The notes under the pieces: model-generated
The model's database searches: none
What the model was told of the DNA's origin: nothing
Seen by the model: the letters and a program-made list of their open reading frames with translations, nothing else
Made by a program: the position numbers and the translations under genes
Assembly (NCBI GenBank): GCA_002238865.1
Contig: MPNE01000006.1
Span: 113,709-177,708, forward strand
Length of the DNA: 64,000 bases
Direction of reading: 5' to 3'
Source: Gemmatimonadetes bacterium bin94
Lineage (GTDB): Bacteria > Gemmatimonadota > Gemmatimonadetes > Longimicrobiales > Gaopeijiaceae
In this document: piece by piece, positions 49,972 through 58,943 of the stretch
Numbering within the stretch: the stretch's first letter is position 1
How the letters are laid out: every line of letters begins with the position of its first letter

Positions 49972-51113
49972 TACGCGCCGCGCTGTCCGCCGCAGCCTTG
50001 CTTGTTCTCGGGGTGTTGTGTGAAGCGGCGGCCCAGGAGGGAACGCATGTAACCAGTGTTGCACCGTGCGTCGAATCATGCGGCCTTGCGCTGGAAATCC
50101 AACGTGAATACGGCGAGGGTGACGGCCCCGCGATGATCGAAGCCGACTGGGTCAGGGGTTGGCTCGACGAATCCGAGCGCATGTACCTGGCCGGAGCCAC
50201 TGCCGGTCACGTTCTTGTGTTTGGGCGGGACGGCTCGTTTCTGCGACGCATAGGCCGTGCGGGATCCGGTCCCGGTGAGCTGGAACACGTGACCTCACTC
50301 GTGGTCCGCGGAGATGGGTTGTTCTCGACATTGGATCGCCGGCGGGGGATGATCTTGACTTTTGATTGGACGGGAGCGCTTCGGAATGAGACTCGGTCGC
50401 GGGGCTGGTCTCCTCGAGGAATCCGGACGATCCATGTCGAAGGTCCCTGGGCGGTTCACCATGCTGACCTTCGGACTCCCGACCTGGTCGGATACCCGCT
50501 TCATCTGGTGAATCTTGAGAGCGGCGAGGTTGAGGAGTCCTTTGGTTCCATGACGGGGGAGTACGATCTTCAAGCCGGGTTCAATCATGTGATTGCCAGC
50601 GGCCCCGGGCGCGCCGTGTGGATGGCGGAGAAGTACGCCTACAGGGTCGAACTGTGGGAGTCCAACCGGTTGCTGCGCTCGCTACGACGCGATGTGGAAT
50701 GGTTTCCGGAGTTGCGGGTGGCCGACAGAAGCCACGGGTGGGACGAGCGACCGAGCACCGCGATTGCAGGCATGGCGGCAGATGACTCGTTGCTCTGGCT
50801 TGCCATCGCCGTTGCGGACGAACAGTGGGAAGAGAATGCACGATACCGCGACCAATCGCCTTCCTACGACACCGTCATCGAGGTAATCGACTGGAAGCGA
50901 GGCCGGGTGATCGGCAGTGGCCGGTTCGACGAGGACTACGTTCATTGGGTTCGGCCGGGAATGCTGGGCCGGCTCGTCGTAACTCCGGATGGGTCGGTTC
51001 GCTATCGGACGGTCAGTGTGCGGTTGGGTGGGGTGGTGCCCGAGTCCGGAGAGATAGCGCGGACCTCGGCCCGGCGCCCCGCCGCTTTCGGGGATTCATC
51101 CACGGGCCGATAG
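49968..51113 (+). CDS. secreted six-bladed beta-propeller protein (copy 4)
   Basis: A 381-residue protein. The ATG at 49968 overlaps the nitrilase stop. A signal peptide (ALSAAALLVLGVLCEAAAQ) is present. Blades include HVLVFGRDGSFLRRIGRAGS, with the family motif reading RAGSGPGELEHV, and LLWLAIAVADEQWEE. It is the most divergent of the four propellers in the window. Coupling to a cytoplasmic nitrilase is unexpected for an exported protein; either the pair belongs to one catabolic unit, or the overlap is incidental. No catalytic motif is recognised. Confidence 0.75.
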   Translation: MIRAALSAAALLVLGVLCEAAAQEGTHVTSVAPCVESCGLALEIQREYGEGDGPAMIEADWVRGWLDESERMYLAGATAGHVLVFGRDGSFLRRIGRAGSGPGELEHVTSLVVRGDGLFSTLDRRRGMILTFDWTGALRNETRSRGWSPRGIRTIHVEGPWAVHHADLRTPDLVGYPLHLVNLESGEVEESFGSMTGEYDLQAGFNHVIASGPGRAVWMAEKYAYRVELWESNRLLRSLRRDVEWFPELRVADRSHGWDERPSTAIAGMAADDSLLWLAIAVADEQWEENARYRDQSPSYDTVIEVIDWKRGRVIGSGRFDEDYVHWVRPGMLGRLVVTPDGSVRYRTVSVRLGGVVPESGEIARTSARRPAAFGDSSTGR

Positions 51114-51164
51114 CAACTACATTCCACTCTCTCCCGCCGGAACCTTCACGAAGGAAACGCCAGA

Positions 51165-52391
51165 ATGACCACCATGACGAAATCTCCGGCCCCCTCGCGG
51201 ACGGCTCGCTACCTCGACGAGGCCGAGCGCTACTCCGCACACAACTACCATCCGCTGCCCGTCGTGCTGGACCGCGGCGAAGGCTCGTGGGTATGGGATG
51301 TCGACGGCAACCGCTACCTGGACATGCTGAGCTCGTACTCGGCACTGAACCAGGGGCACCTTCACCCCGAGATCATTGCCGCCGCGCGCGAGCAGATGGA
51401 GCGTCTGACGCTGACCTCGCGCGCCTTCCACAACGACCAGATGGGCCCCTTCCTGCGCGAGTTGTGCGAAGCGTCCGGCTTCGACGCGGCCCTGCCGATG
51501 AACACCGGCGCCGAGGCGGTCGAGACCGCGATCAAGATGGTGCGGAAGTGGGGGTACGAGGTGCGTGGCATCCCCGACGGCCAGGCCGAAATCATCGTGT
51601 GCGAGGACAACTTCCACGGTCGCACGACAACGATCGTGGGCTTCTCGTCCGAGGAGCAGTACCGTGACGGATTCGGACCCTTCACCCCCGGCTTCAAGCT
51701 CATCCCGTACGGGGACGCGGACGCGCTCCGGGACGCGATCGGGCCCAACACGGCGGGATTCCTCGTCGAGCCCATCCAGGGCGAAGCGGGCGTGAACGTG
51801 CCCCCGGACGGCTACCTGCGCGAGACGGCCGAGATCTGCCGGGAGAACGGCGTGGCCTTTGTCGCCGACGAGATCCAGACGGGACTCGGCCGAACGGGAC
51901 GGCTTTTCTGCTGCGACTGGGAGGGGGTCCGACCCGACGTGCTGATCGTCGGCAAGGCGCTTGGCGGCGGTCTCTACCCCGTGTCGGCCGCGATCGCGGA
52001 CGCCGAGTTCATGGACGTGTTCCGGCCCGGCGACCACGGCTCGACATTCGGAGGCAATCCCCTCGGAGCCGCCGTCGGCAGGGCATCGCTGCGCGTGATC
52101 CTGGAAGAGGACCTCTCGCGCCGCTCCGACGAACTCGGAACGTGGTTCATGGAACAGCTCCGCGCGATCGGCTCGCCGCACGTGGAGGAGGTGCGGGGCA
52201 AGGGGCTCATGATCGGCGTGGTGATCAAGGAGACCTCGGGGACCGCGCGGCCGTTCTGCGAAGCGCTACAGCAGCGCGGGATCCTCGCCAAGGAGACGCA
52301 CCATCAGGTCGTGCGGTTCGCGCCTCCCCTGAACGTGGCACGCGCGGATCTGGAAGACGCGCTCATGGAGATTGCGGCCGTACTGAGCTGA
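51165..52391 (+). CDS. rocD: ornithine--oxo-acid aminotransferase
   Basis: A 408-residue PLP-dependent class III aminotransferase that converts ornithine and 2-oxoglutarate to glutamate semialdehyde and glutamate. It opens with YSAHNYHPLPVVLDRGEGSW, typical for RocD, and has NTGAEAVETAIKMVRKWGYE, VADEIQTGLGRTGRLF (PLP-ring Asp) and VGKALGGGLYPVSA with the Schiff-base Lys near residue 263, then STFGGNPLGAAVGRASL. Length and motifs match the family. The upstream GAAGGAAA serves as ribosome site. It may use ornithine from arginine; an agmatinase gene lies elsewhere in the window but is not linked. Confidence 0.95.
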   Translation: MTTMTKSPAPSRTARYLDEAERYSAHNYHPLPVVLDRGEGSWVWDVDGNRYLDMLSSYSALNQGHLHPEIIAAAREQMERLTLTSRAFHNDQMGPFLRELCEASGFDAALPMNTGAEAVETAIKMVRKWGYEVRGIPDGQAEIIVCEDNFHGRTTTIVGFSSEEQYRDGFGPFTPGFKLIPYGDADALRDAIGPNTAGFLVEPIQGEAGVNVPPDGYLRETAEICRENGVAFVADEIQTGLGRTGRLFCCDWEGVRPDVLIVGKALGGGLYPVSAAIADAEFMDVFRPGDHGSTFGGNPLGAAVGRASLRVILEEDLSRRSDELGTWFMEQLRAIGSPHVEEVRGKGLMIGVVIKETSGTARPFCEALQQRGILAKETHHQVVRFAPPLNVARADLEDALMEIAAVLS

Positions 52392-52411
52392 CCGGGGGGG
52401 CGGGCGGCCGG

Positions 52412-52432
52412 GCCGGGTACATGTCGCCCGGC
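52412..52432. terminator. hairpin between convergent rocD and YggX-like genes
   Basis: GCCGGG...CCCGGC forms a 6-bp stem with a 9-base loop in the 68-base convergent spacer, nested in a longer imperfect G/C stem. No T-run follows, so it is only a weak bidirectional terminator candidate. Confidence 0.3.
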
Positions 52433-52459
52433 GACGCCGTCCGCCCCGGGCCGCCCCGC

Positions 52460-52747
52460 TCAGGAGGGCGGAGCGATCGTGCCCTGCTTCGACGTATCGA
52501 TCTGGACCGCGTCGCCCTCGCCGAAGAGCACCGCCCTGATCTGTGCGTAGAGGAATTCCCGGGAAGCCGGCTTCCGGGGGTTCAGTCCGAAGTGGTTGAT
52601 CAGGAGCGTCTGGTGCTGGAGCCAGTCCCGCCAGCAAGGCGCGCAGATCTCACGAAGGATCCGCTCGCCCAGCTCCGACCGGAATGGGGCGCGGGCCAGT
52701 GCCGGGCCGTGCTCTCCGGGGTGCCTGCGGCAGTCGATCTGTTCCAC
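52460..52747 (-). CDS. YggX-like Fe(II)-trafficking / oxidative-damage protection protein
   Basis: A 95-residue protein, close to the usual 90. GTG 52747 is preferred over an ATG at 52825 because a GAGGG site lies about 11 bases upstream and the family starts near here (VEQIDCRRHPGEHGPALAR). The conserved run is SELGERILREICAPCWRDWL then QHQTLLINHFGLNPRK and REFLYAQIRAVLFGEG, which parallels E. coli YggX (GKRI..EI....W..W...QT.LIN). YggX is a small cytoplasmic protein that protects iron-sulfur clusters. The gene is divergent from the DksA-like gene, with about 150 bases between them. Confidence 0.82.
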   Translation of the reverse strand: MEQIDCRRHPGEHGPALARAPFRSELGERILREICAPCWRDWLQHQTLLINHFGLNPRKPASREFLYAQIRAVLFGEGDAVQIDTSKQGTIAPPS

Positions 52748-52900
52748 GGAAGCCCTCGTGAATCGAAGGTGGCTGGTGGCGTCGGGGGAGGTGCCGTCCA
52801 AGGGGCGGACACGGGAAGATAACATTCGGCCGGAATTGGACGATCGCTGGCGACCTTGTACATTTGCGTAGGGTTCGATGGCCGGAGACGGAGGACAGAC

Positions 52901-53338
52901 ATGTCATCACCGAGGACGTCCAGGACGGGAAACGACGTGAACGGCGAGGGCTCGCTGCTCTCGAAGGAGCAGCTGGCTCACCTGGAGAAGCGGCTCCTGC
53001 AGGAGCGGAGCAAGGCGCTTCGGGCCCTCGGCATGTTCAATCTCTCCGCCAAGGGGGACCGCGCGGCCGGCGATTCGGACCTGGCCGCCTACACGGACCA
53101 CATGGCGGATCAGGGGACCGAGGCGATGGAGCGGGAAAAGGCCGCCCTCTTCGCGACCAAGGAAGGGCGATACCTCTACCGGCTGCAGGAAGCCCTTCGG
53201 CGGCTCTACCGCGATCCGGACAACTTTGGCCGCTGTCACGCGACCGGAAAGGCCATCACGTTCCAGCGTCTCGACGCGCTCCCTCACGCCCGCTACTGCA
53301 TCGAACACAAGCTGGAGCTGGAAGCCAGGGAGAGGTAG
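52901..53338 (+). CDS. DksA/TraR-like zinc-finger-type regulator with unusual finger
   Basis: A 145-residue protein. The coiled-coil part has LLSKEQLAHLEKRLLQERSK and the characteristic DxxDxA-like region SDLAAYTDHMADQGTEAMER, where DksA carries its acidic tip. The C-terminus (NFGRCHATGKAITFQRLDAL then ARYCIEHK) aligns with the DksA zinc finger CxxCG...RL...P.A.YC..C, but only the first and third cysteines remain; the second is Thr and the fourth is His. It may not bind zinc in the usual way. DksA-type proteins bind the secondary channel of RNA polymerase. Alternatively it is a YocK/YteA-like member. ATG 52901 is preceded by GGAGG-like GGAGACGGAGG. Confidence 0.85.
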   Translation: MSSPRTSRTGNDVNGEGSLLSKEQLAHLEKRLLQERSKALRALGMFNLSAKGDRAAGDSDLAAYTDHMADQGTEAMEREKAALFATKEGRYLYRLQEALRRLYRDPDNFGRCHATGKAITFQRLDALPHARYCIEHKLELEARER

Positions 53339-53406
53339 CGGCCGGTGCCCGACGGGCACGTGGCCGATCGGCGCCGTGACCAGGGCGGGGTCACCGCGGA
53401 CCGGGG

Positions 53407-54582
53407 TTAGCCCAGCGCGTTCAACAGATCCCGGCCCAGCACATCCACCTGCCACCGGCGCACGTCGCGGAGACCCCTCAGGTCGGCCAGGTTTCCCGGT
53501 TGCGCGGCCACGACCTCGCGCAGGAGGTGATTCGCCATGACCCGGCCTCGATCCAGGCCCAGCTCCTGCGCGGCCCGGTTGCGTGCCGTCTTCAGGCGCT
53601 CGAACGCGGCTTCCGCTTCGGGGGTGCGGCGCGGTCTCCGACTCGTCGCCGGGGGGTAGGGCGACAGTTCACGGGGAGCGAGTCCGTCCACGCGTCTCAG
53701 CACCGCGAGCAGCGACCGCCCCCGGTTGGCAGCGAGCCGCGACGGGAACTCCCTCACCCGCGCGAGTTGGACAACCGACGCCGGCCGGGCCAGCACGGCC
53801 CCGAGCAGCGCGGCGTCGGAGGCAACCCGGAATGGCGCTCTGTCGAGCGAACGCGCGATTCCGTCCCTCCACGCGATGGCTTCCCGGAGCGCGGTCACAT
53901 CCCGGGGGTCGAGCTTCCGGGCCGCCTTGACGCGGGTGACCGGATCTGGAGCGACCCCCGGTTCATCGGGGCCGGTCGCCGATTCCACCAGCCAGCGGTA
54001 CTCTTCCGTCGCCCAATCCAGGCGGCCTCGGGCGGCCAGCCGATCTTCGAGGAGCGCGGCGAGTTGGTGCAGGTGACGGGTGTCGCCGGCGGCGTAGTCG
54101 ATCATCTCGCGCGAAAGGGGCCGCCGGGCCCAGTCGGCTTTCTGGAACTTCTTCGAGACCCGTATCCCGAGGTGCCTTTCGAGGAGAGCCTGCAAGCCGA
54201 CCGCGGGTTCACCCAGAAAGCTGGCGGCCACCTGGGTGTCGCCCAGCCGGGCCACGCAGATGTTCAGGTCACGGCGGAGGAGCCGCAGGTCGTACGCGGC
54301 CCCGTGGATCAGCACCCGCCGGCGGGGGTCTTCCAGCAGGGGCTTGAGGTGGGGGGTGAGGTTCAGGGCCAGGGGGTCGAGGACGAACGTCTCGGACGGG
54401 GTCGAAAGCTGGACGAGGCATAGCCTGTCCGAGTACCTGTGATAGCCGGCCGCCTCGCAGTCCACAGCCAGCGTGTTCGCCCCGGCCGCAGCCCGCTCGA
54501 CCCGCCTGGCGTCGTCGGCGGTCTCCACATAGGTGGCCGGAAAGGCTCCTCCAGAGGTCCGTCCGTCGGTCGTGGCGGGCAT
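53407..54582 (-). CDS. rnd: ribonuclease D-like 3'-5' exoribonuclease with HRDC domain
   Basis: A 391-residue enzyme. The DEDD-y exonuclease motifs are seen: Exo I NTLAVDCEAAGYHRYSDR (Asp and Glu), Exo II VLIHGAAYDLRLLRRDL (Asp) and Exo III MIDYAAGDTRHLHQLA (Tyr and Asp). The C-terminal half contains HRDC-type helices, with DPRDVTALREAIAWRDGIAR and LKTARNRAAQELGLDRGRV. RNase D trims the 3' end of tRNA precursors. The start is ATG 54582; a TTG codon just before it is also open. It is divergent from pyk with 136 bases between them, which hold an AAGCTA/TAGCTT inverted repeat (54646-54660). Confidence 0.92.
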   Translation of the reverse strand: MPATTDGRTSGGAFPATYVETADDARRVERAAAGANTLAVDCEAAGYHRYSDRLCLVQLSTPSETFVLDPLALNLTPHLKPLLEDPRRRVLIHGAAYDLRLLRRDLNICVARLGDTQVAASFLGEPAVGLQALLERHLGIRVSKKFQKADWARRPLSREMIDYAAGDTRHLHQLAALLEDRLAARGRLDWATEEYRWLVESATGPDEPGVAPDPVTRVKAARKLDPRDVTALREAIAWRDGIARSLDRAPFRVASDAALLGAVLARPASVVQLARVREFPSRLAANRGRSLLAVLRRVDGLAPRELSPYPPATSRRPRRTPEAEAAFERLKTARNRAAQELGLDRGRVMANHLLREVVAAQPGNLADLRGLRDVRRWQVDVLGRDLLNALG

Positions 54583-54718
54583 CAAGCTGTTTCGGGTCTG
54601 TTACGCATGCGGGCAGGAAGTTGGCGTAGTTCGGTCGTGAGTACCAAGCTAACGTAGCTTGTAAGGGGTGTCCGTGGCGCGGCCTGACGGTCTTCGCAGG
54701 AGAAGAGTGCAGAAAAGC

Positions 54719-56137
54719 ATGATGAGAACGAAAGTTGTCGCGACGATGGGGCCGGCCAGTTCCACCCCTGAAACGGTGACCGCGCTGGTGCGAGCCGGCA
54801 TGGACGTCGCACGGATCAACATGTCGCACGGGAGCCACGAGCACCACCAGCGCGGGGTGCGGCTGGTGCGGGACGCTGCGAAGAGGGTCGGTCGCCCCGT
54901 GGCTATCATGGCCGACCTGCAGGGCCCGAAGCTCAGGATCGGGCACCTCGACGAGCCGGTACACCTGCACGACGGGGCCCACGTCACCATCGCGCCGGAT
55001 GGCGAGCACTCCGCCGACGAGCTCCCCAGCGCATACAAGCGTTTGGCGGAAGAGGTGGAGCGTGGCACTCAACTCCTCCTGGACGATGGTCAACTCGAGT
55101 TGCGGTGCATCGATACGGACGGCACGCGCGCGATGTTCCAGGTGCTCCGGGGCGGAATCCTCCGGTCCCGCAAGGGGATCAACCTGCCGGGCGTCAGCGT
55201 GAAAACGCCCGCGGTCACCGAGAAGGACAGCCGCGACCTGGACTTCGCGCTGGAGATGGACGTGGAGTACATCGGCCTCTCTTTCGTCCGCAACGTCAAC
55301 GACGTCCTGGGGCTGAAGGACCGGATCAAGGGCCGTGCGTGGCTGGTGAGCAAGATCGAGAAAGCACAGGCCCTCGATGACCTCGACGGGATCATCGCCT
55401 TCAGCGACGCGGTGATGGTGGCACGGGGCGACCTGGGGGTCGAACTCCCCTTCGCGTCAGTGCCCCTGGCCCAGAAGCGCATCATCCAGGCCGCGAACGG
55501 GTACGGTTGCCCGGTCATCACCGCCACCCAGATGCTGGAGTCCATGACGCTCTACCCCGGGCCCACCCGGGCCGAGACGTCGGACGTGGCCAACGCGATC
55601 ATCGACGGAACCGACGCGGTGATGCTCTCGGGGGAGACCGCGGTCGGGAAGTACCCCGTGCGCGCGGTGGATGTCATGGTGCGGATCGCCGCCGAGATCG
55701 AAGACAGCGGAGTGCTCGACAAGGGGCCGCACTACCTGGCGGAGATGGGACCCGTGCAGCGTCGCGGCGCATCTCCCAGGGAGCACGCGGTCGCGGCTTC
55801 GTCGGTGCGCTCGGCCCGTGACCTCAATGCCCCGGCCATCATCGTGATCACCCGCAGCGGCTTCTCGGCCCGTCTGGTCGCGTCCTACCGTCCGCGGACT
55901 CCGATCTTCTCCGTCTGTACCGAACCCAAGGTCCACCGGCAGCTGTGCGGAGTGTGGGGCGTGCGCCCCGTCCTGGCCGAACACGGCGAAATCACCTATC
56001 AGAACCTGACCGACTTCGGAAAGCGGGTCGTCCTCGGCTCGGGAAGGGGCAAGACCGGCGACCCCGTGATCGTTACCTCGGGATTGCCGTTCCACAGCGC
56101 GGGCTCCACCAATACCATGAGAGTGGAGCAGTTGTAG
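54719..56137 (+). CDS. pyk: pyruvate kinase
   Basis: A 472-residue glycolytic enzyme that makes ATP and pyruvate from phosphoenolpyruvate and ADP. The N-terminus MMRTKVVATMGPASSTPETV is typical, followed by INMSHGSHEHHQRGVRLVR and LQGPKLRIG. The metal and substrate site is VSKIEKAQALDDLDGIIAFS followed by AVMVARGDLGVE. Then come ATQMLESM, TRAETSDVANAIIDGTDAVM and the regulatory C-terminal domain. The start is ATG 54719, with GAAGAG about 12 bases upstream; an ATG at 54722 is also possible. pgi and a fructose-6-phosphate aldolase/transaldolase gene lie nearby. Confidence 0.97.
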   Translation: MMRTKVVATMGPASSTPETVTALVRAGMDVARINMSHGSHEHHQRGVRLVRDAAKRVGRPVAIMADLQGPKLRIGHLDEPVHLHDGAHVTIAPDGEHSADELPSAYKRLAEEVERGTQLLLDDGQLELRCIDTDGTRAMFQVLRGGILRSRKGINLPGVSVKTPAVTEKDSRDLDFALEMDVEYIGLSFVRNVNDVLGLKDRIKGRAWLVSKIEKAQALDDLDGIIAFSDAVMVARGDLGVELPFASVPLAQKRIIQAANGYGCPVITATQMLESMTLYPGPTRAETSDVANAIIDGTDAVMLSGETAVGKYPVRAVDVMVRIAAEIEDSGVLDKGPHYLAEMGPVQRRGASPREHAVAASSVRSARDLNAPAIIVITRSGFSARLVASYRPRTPIFSVCTEPKVHRQLCGVWGVRPVLAEHGEITYQNLTDFGKRVVLGSGRGKTGDPVIVTSGLPFHSAGSTNTMRVEQL

Positions 56138-56215
56138 ACCCGTGGACACGTCCGCTGCCATCGGAGGTCCGGATGCCCGCGGGCATCGTCTCGAGACGCC
56201 GGGAGCCGGAACACA

Positions 56216-56995
56216 TTGCGTCTGACATTTCTCGGCACGGGCACCTCATTCGGCGTCCCGGTGATCGGCTGTTCGTGTGCGAACTGCACATCCGGCGACC
56301 CCCGCGACAGCCGCACACGGCACGGAGCGTTGCTGAGCCTGAACGGCGGCAACCTCCTCATCGACACGCCTCCCGAACTCAGACTTCAACTGCTGGCCTC
56401 GGGCATCGACCGGGTGGACGCCGTCTGGTACACCCACCTGCACGCGGATCATGTCCACGGCATCGACGACGTCAGGATCTTCTCCACCCGCGGCCGCGGA
56501 ACCGTTCCCGCATACCTCGCCAGAGAGCTGGAGGGGGAGTTGACCACACGCTTCCCCTACATCTTCGATGATCGGATCAGGGTACCGCGTGGCAGCTCCA
56601 AGCCGCTGCTGGAGCTGCGAAGCTACACGGAGGGCATCGCGATGGAGGTGCTCGGCGCCGAGGTGACGCCGTTTCGGGTTCCCCACGGAACCGTCGACGC
56701 CTTCGGCTTCCGCGCCGGCCCCCTCGGGTACGTGACCGACGCCAAGCGCCTCCCGCAGGCCGCGTGCGACATCCTTGCCGGTGTCGACGTGCTCGTCCTC
56801 AACGCGCTCTGGCGGGGCCGGCCCCACCCGACCCACTTCAACGTGGAGGAGGCCGTCGAGGCCGCCCGTGGCATCGGAGCCGAGCGAACCTTCCTGACGC
56901 ACCTGACCCACTTTGTCGGGCACAGGGAGCTGGCCGAGTCTCTTCCGCCGGGTGTCGAGCCGGCGTACGACGGGCTCGTAGTCGAGTTGACGTGA
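56216..56995 (+). CDS. metallo-beta-lactamase-fold hydrolase (PhnP-like)
   Basis: A 259-residue enzyme that probably starts with TTG 56216 after GGGAG; the family begins LTFLGTGTSFGVPVIGCSCA, with Cys residues as in PhnP-type proteins. The zinc site is WYTHLHADHVHGIDDVR (HxHxDH), then PHGTVDAFGF, YVTDAKRLP (metal Asp) and HPTHFNVEEAVEAARGI with HLTHF. PhnP cleaves a ribose cyclic phosphate; other relatives act on small cyclic nucleotides or are unassigned. It sits between pyk and pgi and is likely in the same transcript. Confidence 0.88.
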   Translation: MRLTFLGTGTSFGVPVIGCSCANCTSGDPRDSRTRHGALLSLNGGNLLIDTPPELRLQLLASGIDRVDAVWYTHLHADHVHGIDDVRIFSTRGRGTVPAYLARELEGELTTRFPYIFDDRIRVPRGSSKPLLELRSYTEGIAMEVLGAEVTPFRVPHGTVDAFGFRAGPLGYVTDAKRLPQAACDILAGVDVLVLNALWRGRPHPTHFNVEEAVEAARGIGAERTFLTHLTHFVGHRELAESLPPGVEPAYDGLVVELT

Positions 56996-57003
56996 GAGGG
57001 TCG

Positions 57004-58443
57004 ATGAGTGCCGGCCCGCGTACTCCCGTGATCGACTTCGGGAACATGGTCGCCGGGGTGCTGGGGTGGCAGGCAAACCCGGAAGGGGAGGGCGCTCAAC
57101 CGGTGCAGGGCATCCAACCGGACCGTCTCCGCGGAGACCTCGCCGAGCGCTTTCGAGCGGCTTTCACGGACGTCGAAGAGAGGCGTGTCACCGGCGAGAT
57201 GGGGTTCTTCAGCCTGCCGGGCGACCGGGCGCTTGCCGGCGCCGCGCGGGAGGCGGCCGACACCTTCGGGCAGTGGTTCGAGACGGTGGTCGTGATCGGC
57301 ATCGGGGGCTCGGCCCTCGGGACCGCCGCGCTGAGGGACGCGCTTCTGGCACCTGGCTGGAACGAACTGGACGATGAGGGCCGCGATCACTTCCCCCGCC
57401 TGCACATCCTCGACAACCCCGACCCCGACACGGTTTCGGCCCTTCTCGCCCGCGTGGACCTCGCCCGCACGCTGTTCAACATCGTAAGCAAGTCGGGTAC
57501 CACGGCCGAGACCATGGCGCAGTTCCTCGTGGTCTGGGGTGCGTTGGAGGCCGCCCTCGGGGCCGACAAGGTCAGGGGGCACCTGCTGGTCACGACTTCG
57601 CCCGGGCGGGGGACCCTGAGGGAGCTTGCCGACGAGTACGACCTGCCGTCTCTGCCCCTGCCCGAGTCGGTGGGGGGACGGTTTTCGGTGCTGTCCCCGG
57701 CGGGACTGTTCCCCGCCGCGGTGACGGGTGTGGACGTCGATGCCCTGCTGGCAGGCGCCGCCGAAATGGCGGAGCGCTGCCGGGGGCCCGAGCTCATGGA
57801 AAACCCGGCAGGGTTGGTGGCGACGCTGCTTCACGTCGCCGACACCGAATCGCGGGCATCGGTACAGGTCTTCATGCCGTATGCCGACCGCTTGCGTGGG
57901 TTCGCGTACTGGGTGCAGCAGCTGTGGGCCGAGTCCCTCGGCAAGGCCCTGGACCGCGACGGGCGCCGCGTGGAGACGGGTCCCACCCCGCTTCCGTCCT
58001 TCGGCGCGTCGGATCAGCACTCCATTCTCCAGCTGTTGATGGAGGGTCCGCGCGACAAGGTGGTCGTGTTTCTGGGGCGCGATGCTCCCGGGAAGGAGGT
58101 CACGATCCCGTTGCTCCTCGGCGAAAAGGCGCCCCTGGGCTATCTGGGCGGCCGCACGCTGTTCGAACTGCTCGACCGCGAGCGGCGCGCCACGGCCGAA
58201 GCGCTCAGACGGGAGGGACGCATGAACATGACGATCATGGTCGACCGCGTGGATGCCCGCGCGCTCGGAGCACTGTTCATGCTGTTCCAGATCGCGGTCG
58301 TCTACGCCGGTGCGCTGTACAATGTGGATCCACTGGACCAGCCGGGCGTGGAACTCGGGAAAGTGCTGACCTGCGGACTGATGGGGAGGAGCGGGTACGA
58401 CCCCCCCGAGATCCCCGACCCCGACCCCCGTTGGCGCGTCTGA
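57004..58443 (+). CDS. pgi: glucose-6-phosphate isomerase
   Basis: A 479-residue SIS-fold enzyme that interconverts glucose-6-phosphate and fructose-6-phosphate. Motifs are VVVIGIGGSALGTAALRDAL, then FNIVSKSGTTAETMAQFLV (phosphate site), GGRFSVLSPAGLFPAAVTG, the active-site QLWAESLGKALDR (Glu) and FGASDQHSILQLLMEGPRDK (His). It starts at ATG 57004, eight bases after the upstream MBL gene stops. The sequence is shorter than the E. coli-type enzyme (about 550) and fits the compact bacterial/archaeal-type group. Confidence 0.95.
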   Translation: MSAGPRTPVIDFGNMVAGVLGWQANPEGEGAQPVQGIQPDRLRGDLAERFRAAFTDVEERRVTGEMGFFSLPGDRALAGAAREAADTFGQWFETVVVIGIGGSALGTAALRDALLAPGWNELDDEGRDHFPRLHILDNPDPDTVSALLARVDLARTLFNIVSKSGTTAETMAQFLVVWGALEAALGADKVRGHLLVTTSPGRGTLRELADEYDLPSLPLPESVGGRFSVLSPAGLFPAAVTGVDVDALLAGAAEMAERCRGPELMENPAGLVATLLHVADTESRASVQVFMPYADRLRGFAYWVQQLWAESLGKALDRDGRRVETGPTPLPSFGASDQHSILQLLMEGPRDKVVVFLGRDAPGKEVTIPLLLGEKAPLGYLGGRTLFELLDRERRATAEALRREGRMNMTIMVDRVDARALGALFMLFQIAVVYAGALYNVDPLDQPGVELGKVLTCGLMGRSGYDPPEIPDPDPRWRV

Positions 58444-58497
58444 TGCGGCGCGTTTAGCTTTGTCGCGCCACCCCAATCATCCAGCAGGGAGACGACG

Positions 58498-58905
58498 ATG
58501 GGCACGGGAGACGAACAACACACCGTCATCATAGAGCACGACGGTCGGCGTGAGATCGGCGCCTTCCTCGTGGGGGCCCTCGTCGGGGCCGGGATCGCGC
58601 TTCTCTTCGCTCCCGAAACCGGTGCGGAGACCCAGAAACGGCTCCGGGAACAGGCGAAGAAGCTGAAGGACATTACGGAGGGGCGCGTGCGGGAATGGAA
58701 GGACGACCTGGGCTCGCGAATGGGTCCGGCCAAGGTTGTTCTTGACCAGGGGCGGCAGATTGCCTCGGACGCGCGCGCCGAACTCGAGGAGAAGCTGGAG
58801 CGGTCGAAGGCCGTGTATCGTGCCGGGGTGGACGCGGCTCGCGAGGAGTCGAGGCGCCAGCTCTCCAGCACGGAGGACCCGGAGGCGTCCGAAGCCGGAT
58901 CCTGA
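58498..58905 (+). CDS. YtxH-domain protein
   Basis: A 135-residue protein. The N-terminal membrane segment is GAFLVGALVGAGIALLFAPE, followed by TGAETQKRLREQAKKLKDI, the classic YtxH pattern (one membrane helix with the LLFAPxxG turn and a basic helix). The rest is an amphipathic, charged helix. Such proteins are small, inner-membrane anchored and often stress-linked; the function is unknown. It lies 54 bases after pgi and 38 before the aldolase gene. Confidence 0.85.
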   Translation: MGTGDEQHTVIIEHDGRREIGAFLVGALVGAGIALLFAPETGAETQKRLREQAKKLKDITEGRVREWKDDLGSRMGPAKVVLDQGRQIASDARAELEEKLERSKAVYRAGVDAAREESRRQLSSTEDPEASEAGS

Positions 58906-58943
58906 ACACGCGCCCACTTTCAATTCAGAGGAGAACAGCAGCG

